DNA of 64,000 bases from an uncultured Allomuricauda sp. (GTDB lineage: Bacteria; Bacteroidota; Bacteroidia; Flavobacteriales; Flavobacteriaceae), in NCBI RefSeq assembly GCF_947499695.1, contig NZ_CANMPQ010000001.1:434001-498000 (forward strand), read 5' to 3'. Within the stretch, counting starts at the first letter, position 1. Every line of letters starts with the position of its first letter. A model generated the notes under the pieces. That model did no database searches. It had not been told where the DNA came from and saw only the letters and a program-made list of their open reading frames with translations. The position numbers and the translations under genes were made by a program. Positions 7,909-15,418 of the stretch are shown piece by piece.

Positions 7909-9234
7909 TTATTCAAGCAAAAGGTGCATTAATTCCTCAGCGGCAACTTTTCCTTTTTCCTTTAAAAAAGGTCTTGGTGTATCATCACCTAATTCAAATA
8001 CAATAGATGGCATTTGATGATTCACAAAAAAGTAAGTCCGAGATACCATAGTCGGGTCTAATTTATCAGAAGCCTTGACATTGGTTTTTTTCTGCGGTAA
8101 TCTTTTACTGATTCGTTCTATCCAATCAAAAACGATTTTTCCTTTTTGGCCTGTAACCAGGGTATCTAGCGGATAGTAAATGTCATCCCAAGTAGAGTGA
8201 AAGTCTGCGCCGAAAACAAATTTATGCCCTTCCTTGGCTTTCTGATTTAAAAAGTCCCGAACACTTTTGGTTTCAGGTTGATTGAAATTTTGCCAATCCC
8301 TGTTCAAGTCAATACCACCCATATTATGTCTCCAGTGCCCATTGTCAACGCCATCCGGATTCATTAATGGAACAACGAAGACCTTGTGCTTCGTTCTGAA
8401 CTTTTTTGCAAGCTCACTTTCTCCTGATATTGTTTCTATAAAGGATTTCATGGCGAGAAAACCTGTCACCTCCGGCGGGTGTTGTCTTGAAATGATCATA
8501 AGCGACTTTTTGGAATCGGTCTCACTTATTTCTAACAAGTGCATTGGCCTTTGTTCCGTCGTTTTTCCAATAGAACGGGTGGATATAAATGGTTTAACCG
8601 CTAATGAATCTATCCACTCTTTGACCCTGCCCGTTGTGTATAGTTCTTGAGCTGTGACCCATAAGGGTTCTTTTTTGATTTCTAATTTCAATTCAACGGA
8701 TTCTGGTGCAGCTTCTATTCCAAAAGTCCCAACACCTGGATTAATAACCTTTAGCGAAGTGCTGTCAATGAGTTTAAAGTGGATTCCATCCGTACTCAAT
8801 TTTGGATAATAACGACTCCGTGAATCCTGGTACAACAATTTCACGGTAATTTCCCTTGGGTTTTCCGTCCAAATTTTAAAAGCATACCAAGGACTTACAT
8901 TAATGGGAGTGTTTTCAGCAGTGATCCAAACGGTATAGTGGTCATTTCCGTCAAAGGCAACCCCATTTAATCGAGCCCCATCAAAATCGTTGGTAAAAAA
9001 AGTAGTTTCATTATCGAAAGACCATGTACCTTTCCATTGCTTTTGCACAGGTCTGTTCACTGTTGGCACAATAGGACTTGGTTTCTGCCCTTGATATCCC
9101 GTTTCCTTATTGGCATCGGTTTCCTGCACTGGTGCGACAACAGTCTTACATCCAAGCAAAACAATGGCGGATGTCATCAATATTGTGTGTGAAATATGTT
9201 TTATACGGTGATTTTTAGGTTTTGATGTCGGCAT
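7909..9234 (-). CDS. M14-family zinc carboxypeptidase lipoprotein
   Basis: The 441-residue exported protein has a lipobox (IVLLGC, about residues 24-29). A beta-rich N-terminal region (about 60-190) precedes an M14 carboxypeptidase domain. Zinc ligands are visible in HPPE (near residue 250) and the His of DFHSTWDD (near 343); substrate-binding residues appear in NRDW (near 310), and the catalytic Glu lies in VFELGDD (near 413). The architecture matches M14 enzymes with an N-terminal pepdidase_M14_N-like beta domain, which trim C-terminal residues from peptides. It probably acts in the periplasm or at the cell surface on environmental peptides or cell wall. It is transcribed alone. Confidence 0.9.
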   Translation of the reverse strand: MPTSKPKNHRIKHISHTILMTSAIVLLGCKTVVAPVQETDANKETGYQGQKPSPIVPTVNRPVQKQWKGTWSFDNETTFFTNDFDGARLNGVAFDGNDHYTVWITAENTPINVSPWYAFKIWTENPREITVKLLYQDSRSRYYPKLSTDGIHFKLIDSTSLKVINPGVGTFGIEAAPESVELKLEIKKEPLWVTAQELYTTGRVKEWIDSLAVKPFISTRSIGKTTEQRPMHLLEISETDSKKSLMIISRQHPPEVTGFLAMKSFIETISGESELAKKFRTKHKVFVVPLMNPDGVDNGHWRHNMGGIDLNRDWQNFNQPETKSVRDFLNQKAKEGHKFVFGADFHSTWDDIYYPLDTLVTGQKGKIVFDWIERISKRLPQKKTNVKASDKLDPTMVSRTYFFVNHQMPSIVFELGDDTPRPFLKEKGKVAAEELMHLLLE

Positions 9235-9325
9235 TTGAATGTTTTTAAATTGGCTGTGAAACTTTGAAATTTAAAAATATTGTTTGAATAATTTATCCAA
9301 AACGGGTTTGTATTATTTTTTTTAG

Positions 9326-9464
9326 CATCTTTGTGCCATCATGAAGTTATAAGAATTATGTACGTAATAGATGTCACCAAGGGCTTTACGCCAAAAAAGT
9401 AACCGAAAACACCTCTTCGGTACTGTGACATTTCACTCTTTTTTTATTCATAATTCTTATTATA
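9326..9464 (+). promoter_or_regulatory. Structured 5' leader of the MATE transporter gene (riboswitch/attenuator-like)
   Basis: A CATCTTTG -7-like box at 9326-9333 precedes an untranslated region full of complementary segments. P0: ATAAGAATTATG at 9349-9360 pairs perfectly with 9449-9460, just upstream of the MATE ATG. P1: 9369-9377 pairs with 9425-9433 (ATGTCAC/GTGACAT core). Inside P1 are hairpins P2 (GGC 9382-9384/GCC 9390-9392) and P3 (ACCGAA 9402-9407/TTCGGT 9416-9421, extendable past a bulge). Seven T residues at 9440-9446 follow P1. A 14-codon ORF starts at 9358 and stops at 9402. The arrangement looks like a three-way junction with an expression platform. I recognise no known riboswitch class. 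Confidence 0.6.
9358..9402 (+). CDS. Putative 14-residue leader peptide upstream of MATE gene
   Basis: An ATG opens a 14-codon frame encoding MYVIDVTKGFTPKK, terminating at TAA inside the 5' side of hairpin P3. Its ATG lies within the left arm of the long-range P0 stem, whose right arm covers the MATE initiation region. Translation of this ORF would therefore disrupt the P0, P1 and P2 pairings. This is suggestive of translation-coupled attenuation; no proof of translation is available from sequence alone. Confidence 0.35.
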   Translation: MYVIDVTKGFTPKK

Positions 9465-10874
9465 ATGACAAATTCAAATAAATCTTCTTTTAAAAAATTC
9501 ATCAATTATTTCTGGATAGCAGTAACCGGAAAAGAAACTGATTTCACTTCTGGTAGTATTCGCAAGGCGATATTTATGCTGTCCATTCCCATGATTTTGG
9601 AAATGTTGATGGAATCCATTTTTGCCCTTGTGGATATAGCTTATGTCTCACAAGTAAGCGTAAATGCAGTTGCTACCATTGGATTGACGGAATCCGTAAT
9701 TACACTCATATACGCCTTGGCCATTGGTTTAAGTATGGCTGCTACTGCGGTAGTAGCGCGCAGAATTGGTGAAAAAGATGTTCAAGGAGCAAGAATTGCT
9801 TCTGTCCAGGCCATTGGTTTGGGAATTCTTATATCAATCGTTCTTGGTGTAGTTGGGATTCTATTCGCCAAAGAAATCTTGGCTTTGATGGGAGGTGAGC
9901 CCGACCTCATTGAAGAAGGATATGGGTATACCAAATTATTGATAGGTGGTAATATTACCATCATGTTGTTGTTCCTTATCAACGCCATCTTTAGGGGAGC
10001 AGGTGATGCCTCTATTGCCATGTGGACATTGGTGCTTTCAAATGGACTCAATATTATTCTAGATCCTATTTTTATTTTTGGATGGGGACCGATTCCAGAG
10101 TATGGGGTTATGGGTGCTGCTATCGCGACCAATATTGGTAGAGGTACGGCTGTCTTGTTTCAATTGGGAATCCTATTTTTTGGTTGGAGTAAGATCAAAC
10201 TTGCAGCAAAGGATCTAGTCATGAATGTTACCGTGATGGTGAATCTTATCAGAGTATCCCTCGGTGGAATAGCTCAATTTTTAATTGGGACCTCCAGTTG
10301 GGTGTTTTTGATGAGAATCATGTCAGAATTTGGTAGTGAGGTGCTAGCAGGGTATACCATCGCTATTCGGGTAATTATGTTCACCTTGATGCCGTCATGG
10401 GGAATGAGTAATGCTGCGGCAACTTTGGTTGGGCAGAACCTTGGTGCGCAAAAACCTGATAGGGCGGAGAAGTCTGTGTGGATAACAGGTAAGTATAATG
10501 CCTATTTTATGGGCGCTGTGTCATTGGTGTATCTTTTCTTTGCCAAGTCGATTATTTCGGCATTTAACAATGCTCCAGATGTTGTGGAGAATGGGGCCTT
10601 ATGTCTACAGGTGATAGCTGCGGGCTATGTTTTTTATGCCTATGGGATGGTAGTTTCGCAAGCATTTAATGGAGCAGGGGACACTAAGACTCCAACCAAG
10701 ATAAATCTAATATCGTTTTGGTTGTTCCAATTGCCTGTCGCGTACATTTCTGCGTTAGTTTTGGGTTGGGGTTCCATGGGTGTTTTTATTGCAATAACAA
10801 CTGCTGAAGTGCTGTTGGCTGTGATTGCTATATTGTGGTTCAAAAAAGGAGATTGGAAGCGCGTTCAAGTATAA
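9465..10874 (+). CDS. MATE-family multidrug/cation efflux transporter
   Basis: This 469-residue integral membrane protein has twelve predicted transmembrane segments in two homologous halves, each preceded by a cytosolic element. It includes the family-typical GAGDA motif (around residue 178, FRGAGDASIAMW; repeated as FNGAGDTKTP near 402). MATE pumps export cationic drugs or metabolites using Na+ or H+ gradients. The gene is preceded by an elaborate structured leader, so expression is probably controlled after transcription initiation. It is 35 bp upstream of a Cys/Met PLP enzyme gene and bshB1, which may be co-transcribed. Substrate unknown. Confidence 0.92.
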   Translation: MTNSNKSSFKKFINYFWIAVTGKETDFTSGSIRKAIFMLSIPMILEMLMESIFALVDIAYVSQVSVNAVATIGLTESVITLIYALAIGLSMAATAVVARRIGEKDVQGARIASVQAIGLGILISIVLGVVGILFAKEILALMGGEPDLIEEGYGYTKLLIGGNITIMLLFLINAIFRGAGDASIAMWTLVLSNGLNIILDPIFIFGWGPIPEYGVMGAAIATNIGRGTAVLFQLGILFFGWSKIKLAAKDLVMNVTVMVNLIRVSLGGIAQFLIGTSSWVFLMRIMSEFGSEVLAGYTIAIRVIMFTLMPSWGMSNAAATLVGQNLGAQKPDRAEKSVWITGKYNAYFMGAVSLVYLFFAKSIISAFNNAPDVVENGALCLQVIAAGYVFYAYGMVVSQAFNGAGDTKTPTKINLISFWLFQLPVAYISALVLGWGSMGVFIAITTAEVLLAVIAILWFKKGDWKRVQV

Positions 10875-10909
10875 GTGGTTTCGTATCTTTAGCTTAAAAA
10901 TTTGCCATA

Positions 10910-12079
10910 ATGAGCAACTCTAAAAAAGGAATGAATACCATTTGTACCCATCTAGGTGGGGTTAAGGATGATAAATACAAAGGAGCGGTTTCTCCCTTGT
11001 ATATGAGTACCTCCTATGCATTTGAAGATGTCGACGTAAAGCGCTATCCCAGATATTTTAATACACCCAATCAAGAAGCGTTATGCAAAAAATTAGCGGC
11101 CTTGGAGCATTCTGAGGCTGCTCTTATATTCGGAAGCGGAATGGCGGCTATAAGCACCGCTTTAATAACCTTTTTGAAAGCTGGCGACCATATTGTTCTT
11201 CAACAAACTTTATATGGTGGAACATATAATTTTGCGGTAACTCAGTTTGAAAAATTCGGAATCGAATATTCCTTTACCGACGGATGGAACGTAGCTGATT
11301 TTGAACGGGAAATCAAACCAAATACCAAGGTAATCTACATTGAAACACCTTCAAACCCGCTGCTCACCATAACTGATTTAAATAGTATTGCCCAGCTATC
11401 CAAAAAACAAGGGGCAATTTCTATAATTGACAATACGTTTGCCAGCCCCGTGAATCAAAATCCCGCAGATTTTGGTATAGACGTTATTTGTCATAGCGCA
11501 ACAAAATATATGGGCGGGCATTCCGACATATGTGCAGGAGTTGTGGCTTCTTCCAAAGAAAATATGGATAAGATTTTTAGCACGGCAATTTGTTATGGAG
11601 GTAGTTTGAGTGATTATACGGTTTGGTTACTCGAAAGAAGTATCAAAACCATGGGATTGCGTGTAAAGGCCCAAAATACCAATGCAATGGAAATGGCGAG
11701 GTATTTGGCCGATAATAAAGATGTAGAAAAGGTTTATTATCCTGGACTTGAAACCCATCCTGGTCACGAACTGGCAAAATCCCAAATGAAGGATTATGGT
11801 GGAATGTTATCCTTTGAATTGAATCCTGAAATTGATGTGTCAAGCTTCTTCAAACAGTTAAAACTTATAAAACCATCAATGAGTCTGGCAGGAATTGAAA
11901 GTACAGTGCTTTCTCCAACAAAAACATCTCATGCCTTGATGAGTCCAGAGGACCGTCAAAAACAGGGCATCAAAGATTCATTGATTCGATTTTCACTTGG
12001 CATAGAAGAAATGGATGACCTAATTGAAGATTTAGAGCAGGCCATTGCCAAAGTAAAATCCATGACAGTACCGGTGTAA
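10910..12079 (+). CDS. Cys/Met-metabolism PLP-dependent enzyme (methionine gamma-lyase/cystathionine lyase type)
   Basis: The 389-residue protein belongs to fold type I PLP enzymes of transsulfuration. The cofactor lysine lies in HSATKYMGGHSD (near residue 198), with IIDNTFASP near 175 and the phosphate-binding GSGMAA near 76. The C-terminal SLAGIESTVLSPTKTSHA is the substrate carboxylate region. Candidates are methionine gamma-lyase, cystathionine gamma-lyase or gamma-synthase; sequence alone does not separate these. It lies between the MATE transporter and bshB1 (1 bp gap), which would fit cysteine supply for bacillithiol, although that link is inference. Confidence 0.87.
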   Translation: MSNSKKGMNTICTHLGGVKDDKYKGAVSPLYMSTSYAFEDVDVKRYPRYFNTPNQEALCKKLAALEHSEAALIFGSGMAAISTALITFLKAGDHIVLQQTLYGGTYNFAVTQFEKFGIEYSFTDGWNVADFEREIKPNTKVIYIETPSNPLLTITDLNSIAQLSKKQGAISIIDNTFASPVNQNPADFGIDVICHSATKYMGGHSDICAGVVASSKENMDKIFSTAICYGGSLSDYTVWLLERSIKTMGLRVKAQNTNAMEMARYLADNKDVEKVYYPGLETHPGHELAKSQMKDYGGMLSFELNPEIDVSSFFKQLKLIKPSMSLAGIESTVLSPTKTSHALMSPEDRQKQGIKDSLIRFSLGIEEMDDLIEDLEQAIAKVKSMTVPV

Positions 12080-12080
12080 T

Positions 12081-12803
12081 ATGAAGTTAGACATTTTAGT
12101 TTTTGGGGCGCATCCTGATGATGTGGAACTGGGTGCCGGAGGCACTATTGCCAAAGAAGTTTCAAGAGGAAAAAAAGTTGGTATCATAGATTTGACCCGT
12201 GGGGAACTTGGAACCAGAGGGTCGGCCGAGATTCGTGATAAAGAAGCGGAAGAAGCAGCTAAAATACTTGGAGTTTCGGTACGTGAGAATATGGAATTCG
12301 CAGATGGTTTTTTTGTAAATGATAAAGAACACCAACTGGAAATCATCAAAATAATTAGAAAATATAAACCTGAGGTGGTGCTTTGCAATGCAATTGATGA
12401 TAGACATATCGACCACCCTAAAGGAAGCAAATTGGTCAGTGATGCTTGTTTTCTAAGTGGGTTGATTAAAATCGACACCAAAATGGAAGGAGAGGATGAA
12501 TGGCAAGAGGCATGGAGGCCTAAAGTGGTGTATCATTTTATTCAATGGAAGAACCTAGAGCCGGATTTTGTGGTAGATGTATCAGGATTTATCAACAAAA
12601 AAACGGATTCAATTTTGGCCTATAGTTCACAATTTTACGACCCTAAAAGCAATGAGCCTGAAACACCCATAAGCAGTAAAAATTTTATTGATAGTGTAAT
12701 CTACAGAGCTAGGGATTTGGGGAGACTTGTTGGCGTAGAACATGCTGAAGGTTTTACAGCAGAACGTTACGTGGCTGTTGACAACTTGGATAATCTAATA
12801 TAA
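12081..12803 (+). CDS. bshB1: Bacillithiol biosynthesis deacetylase BshB1
   Basis: This 240-residue LmbE/PIG-L-type zinc deacetylase removes acetate from N-acetylglucosaminyl malate to give glucosaminyl malate, the second step of bacillithiol synthesis. The zinc motif AHPDDVELG (His11, Asp13, Asp14) and the downstream HIDHPKGS segment (near residue 112) are intact, and length and TRGELGTRGS region (residues 38-47) fit BshB1. It starts one base after the stop of the PLP enzyme gene, showing tight coupling. Its stop codon directly abuts that of the convergent histidine kinase gene. Confidence 0.93.
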   Translation: MKLDILVFGAHPDDVELGAGGTIAKEVSRGKKVGIIDLTRGELGTRGSAEIRDKEAEEAAKILGVSVRENMEFADGFFVNDKEHQLEIIKIIRKYKPEVVLCNAIDDRHIDHPKGSKLVSDACFLSGLIKIDTKMEGEDEWQEAWRPKVVYHFIQWKNLEPDFVVDVSGFINKKTDSILAYSSQFYDPKSNEPETPISSKNFIDSVIYRARDLGRLVGVEHAEGFTAERYVAVDNLDNLI

Positions 12804-14891
12804 TCAACTGGCTTGCTGGTACTTTTTTTCTGCTTTTGGAACGGTAAAATAAAAGGTTGTGCCCTTGCGGAGCACACTTTCAACCCATATTTGTCCATTA
12901 TTCTTTATAATCATTTCCTTACAGAGGGAAAGACCTAACCCGGTTCCTTTCTCATTATTTGTTCCATAGGTCGTGATATTCGTTGTGTCTTCAAATATTT
13001 TTTTCTGAATCTCTTTGTTCATACCAATACCGGTATCCCGAATCATCACCTGCCACATATCACGTTTTTCCTCGGCCTCAATAGTGATCAACCCATTATC
13101 TGGAGTAAATTTAATGGCGTTGCTAAGAAGGTTCCGAATTACAATATCTATATGATGCTGATCTGCCCATATTTGAGGATTGTCAGGCATCTGATTCATA
13201 ATCTTTATGGTTTTGCTTGCGGCTACTTCCGACAGTAGATTCACGTTGGCACAAACTATTTTATCCAAAAAGATACGTTTTGGTTTTGTAGCAACGCCAT
13301 TTAACTGGGTTTGTCCCCATGACAACAAGTTGTTCAAAGCAAAGGATATGTTCTCCACATCAGATTTTAGTTTTGGAATAAAAGATAGGAATTCGTTTTT
13401 TCCAATTTCACCATCAGTGAACAGCTTTAATATTCCCTGTAAAGCACCTATCGGACCTCTAAGGTCATGTCCGATAATTGAGAAAAGTTTAGTTTTTGTG
13501 CGGTTTATTTCATTTAGTTCGGCTTCCCGCTCACTTACCACAACTGATTTCTCTTTTAATTCCCTATTCAGCCTTTTAAGGGTTTTTTCATTTCGGCGTA
13601 CTACAAATATGATAATGCTAAGAATTAAGAGGATGATTACTGCAAAATAGATGTAGTTCCGTTGTTTGGCCAATGCCATTTTACTGGATGCTATGAGCTC
13701 TCTTTTCTCTTGCTGATATTCCATCTTCGTTTCCAGTAAGGCAAGGCTTTGCTTATTTTTATCTTTAAAGAGAGAATCTGAAAGTTTTTTGAACGACTCC
13801 AAATAGTCCAGAGCGGCGGTGTCGTCTTTTCTTTTTTTGTGCAACTTGTATAAAGTTTCCGAGCAATCTATCTGACCTTGAATTGAATTTATCTTTTTGG
13901 ATAACCTTAAACCTTCACTGGCATATACCATTGAAAGACTATCCCTTTCTAAGCCAAGATAAACTTTGGCCATCCCGTTCATCAATTGTATTTTTTCCCG
14001 ATCATCTTGAAGCTGTTCTTTATGTAACATGTTACTTTGATCGTACCAGTAAAGAGCCCATTGGTATTTTTTTTGTTCCAGATAGATACTTCCCTTTACC
14101 TCATAGGCATAAGCCAACCAATCATAAATTTTATGTTTTTCGAAAGTTGTAATGCTTTTGTTGATATTAAACATGGCATATTCAAAGTTCCTAGCATCCT
14201 TATATAGTGATGCCATATTACTCTGGGTTTCGGCATGAATTACTTCATTACCAAGTTCATTGTTTACCGCTTGAACTGTGTCATAGAAAACGAGAGCGTT
14301 TTTAAAATCTTTCTGCTCAGAATATAGGCTTGCAATACTCTCATTTAAAATGGACAACATGTTTTTATTGTTAGATTGCTTCGCTAAATCTATGCCTTTG
14401 AGATATAGCGTTAATGCTTCAGCATAATTTCCACTATAACTATATACGTGTGCTAGACCATTTATAATGTTCAGCTCCGATTGTATATCCCCAACTTTCC
14501 GGGCCAGTTGAAGTGCTTTTTTAAAAAAGGATATTGCTTTTTTTCCATCCCCTTGATCTGAAAAGTAACTCCCTAGAGCTTCTAATGCACTAATCTTACC
14601 ATAGTCAAAACCTGCAGCCTCACTTAGCTCTAAAGCCCTGTTGGAAATTGCATATGAACTATCATTGTTGATATAACGGTATGAAAAAGCTAGATTGACC
14701 AACAATTTAATATGGGTTGTGTCCTTTGGATTGAACCGATTTGTGGTTTCTAAGTGCTTTAGTCTGAAAACTAAACTATCCTTCTTGCTTTGCTGTCCAT
14801 ATATGGATGCAGTAAAGAGAATAGCGCAGAAACACAAAATTATTTTTGTAGTAATGGGGTAAGATGCTAAGAAAGACTTACTCAGGAACAT
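12804..14891 (-). CDS. TPR-containing sensor histidine kinase (HisKA type)
   Basis: The 695-residue kinase has a cleaved N-terminal signal or membrane segment (about 14-32), then six to eight tetratricopeptide repeats in the periplasm (about 60-380), a transmembrane helix (about 413-433), a coiled coil, a HisKA dimerisation domain with phospho-acceptor His475 (FSIIGHDLRGPIGALQG), and a HATPase_c domain with N, G1 and G2 boxes (NLLSNAIKFT, DTGIGM, GTGLGLSLCKEM). No adjacent response regulator gene. Its promoter carries the same TTCACAACA element, at the same 37-bp spacing to the -7 box, as two promoters near the LytTR regulator at 29.5-30.8 kb, so it is probably in that regulon. Confidence 0.92.
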   Translation of the reverse strand: MFLSKSFLASYPITTKIILCFCAILFTASIYGQQSKKDSLVFRLKHLETTNRFNPKDTTHIKLLVNLAFSYRYINNDSSYAISNRALELSEAAGFDYGKISALEALGSYFSDQGDGKKAISFFKKALQLARKVGDIQSELNIINGLAHVYSYSGNYAEALTLYLKGIDLAKQSNNKNMLSILNESIASLYSEQKDFKNALVFYDTVQAVNNELGNEVIHAETQSNMASLYKDARNFEYAMFNINKSITTFEKHKIYDWLAYAYEVKGSIYLEQKKYQWALYWYDQSNMLHKEQLQDDREKIQLMNGMAKVYLGLERDSLSMVYASEGLRLSKKINSIQGQIDCSETLYKLHKKRKDDTAALDYLESFKKLSDSLFKDKNKQSLALLETKMEYQQEKRELIASSKMALAKQRNYIYFAVIILLILSIIIFVVRRNEKTLKRLNRELKEKSVVVSEREAELNEINRTKTKLFSIIGHDLRGPIGALQGILKLFTDGEIGKNEFLSFIPKLKSDVENISFALNNLLSWGQTQLNGVATKPKRIFLDKIVCANVNLLSEVAASKTIKIMNQMPDNPQIWADQHHIDIVIRNLLSNAIKFTPDNGLITIEAEEKRDMWQVMIRDTGIGMNKEIQKKIFEDTTNITTYGTNNEKGTGLGLSLCKEMIIKNNGQIWVESVLRKGTTFYFTVPKAEKKYQQAS

Positions 14892-14911
14892 GGGCCATAA
14901 TATCTGTATAG

Positions 14912-14983
14912 TAAAAATAAATTCTGAGAGACAGTCGGAAAATTAATTGTTGTGAACACCCAAAAAATGTGTGTTTTAACTGT
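14912..14983 (-). promoter_or_regulatory. LytTR-like operator and promoter of the first TPR kinase
   Basis: On the minus strand TTCACAACA begins at 14956 and a TATTTTTA -7 element begins at 14919, exactly 37 bases later. The 21 bp at 14946-14966 are identical to 30372-30392 upstream in the other kinase locus. Farther upstream ACAGTTAAA (14975-14983) resembles LytTR half-sites known from AgrA-type regulators. No TTG -33 box is present, consistent with activator dependence. Confidence 0.65.
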
Positions 14984-15157
14984 TAAATGAGACATTTTCG
15001 ATGGCAGATATATAGAAAAGCCTATTGTACAGGGTTTTGCGAGCAACATTCAACGATTAATACATTTTTAAATCAATGAAGTTGAATGAATATTTTTAAT
15101 GCGAATGGAGTCGTTATATGTATTTGGATTTTTTATTTGAGGTAAAACCTAATTTCT
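14984..15157. other. Remainder of 311-bp non-coding region between TPR kinase and tRNA-His
   Basis: The gap from the kinase start (14891) to tRNA-His holds the kinase promoter/operator at its left end and the tRNA promoter at its right end. In the A/T-rich sequence between I see no convincing ORF, hairpin terminator or repeat. Confidence 0.6.
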
Positions 15158-15189
15158 TTTGATGGAATTAAGAAAAATAGGTATTTTTG
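15158..15189 (+). promoter_or_regulatory. Promoter of tRNA-His
   Basis: TTTG at 15158-15161 and TATTTTTG at 15182-15189 are separated by 20 bp, an exact match to the Bacteroidota vegetative consensus. The tRNA begins about 14 nt downstream. Confidence 0.75.
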
Positions 15190-15203
15190 CCTCCGCTTAA
15201 ATG

Positions 15204-15277
15204 GTGGTTGTAGCTCAGTTGGTTAGAGCATCGGTTTGTGGTACCGAGGGTCGCGGGTTCGAATCCCGTCTTCCACC
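15204..15277 (+). tRNA. tRNA-His (GTG anticodon)
   Basis: A complete cloverleaf is visible: D stem GCTC/GAGC, anticodon stem TCGGT/ACCGA around loop TTGTGGT (anticodon GTG, His), T stem GCGGG/CCCGT around TTCGAAT. The base before position 1 (15203) is G and discriminator 73 is C, giving the G-1:C73 pair required for histidine identity. CCA is not encoded. The acceptor stem carries two adjacent U-U oppositions (15208-15209 versus 15271-15272). A TTTG-N20-TATTTTTG promoter and a strong terminator bracket the gene. Confidence 0.95.
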
Positions 15278-15278
15278 C

Positions 15279-15312
15279 AAAAAGCTCCTCCGAAAGGTAG
15301 GAGCTTTTTTTA
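15279..15312 (+). terminator. Terminator of tRNA-His
   Basis: AAAGCTCCT and AGGAGCTTT form a 9-bp stem with a short loop, followed by a T run. It directly follows the tRNA. Confidence 0.9.
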
Positions 15313-15366
15313 TTCCGAAAACTGGTATATAGGTCTTTCTTGGAGGTTTCGGAAATAAAAATCAAA

Positions 15367-15399
15367 CAAAAAAGCCCTCTTTAAAAGAAGGCTTTTTTG
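15367..15399. terminator. Bidirectional terminator before the M28 peptidase end
   Basis: CAAAAAAGCC (15367-15376) pairs with GGCTTTTTTG (15390-15399). The flanking A and T tracts allow it to act on both strands; it lies 20 bp past the M28 peptidase stop codon. Confidence 0.85.
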
Positions 15400-15418
15400 T
15401 GTATAGTGTTAGAGTCGT

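Noticed and set aside
9349..9460. The inverted repeat before the MATE gene as a 112-bp MITE
   Set aside because: The flanks show no target-site duplication, and the inner stems nest in a way more typical of a folded RNA leader.
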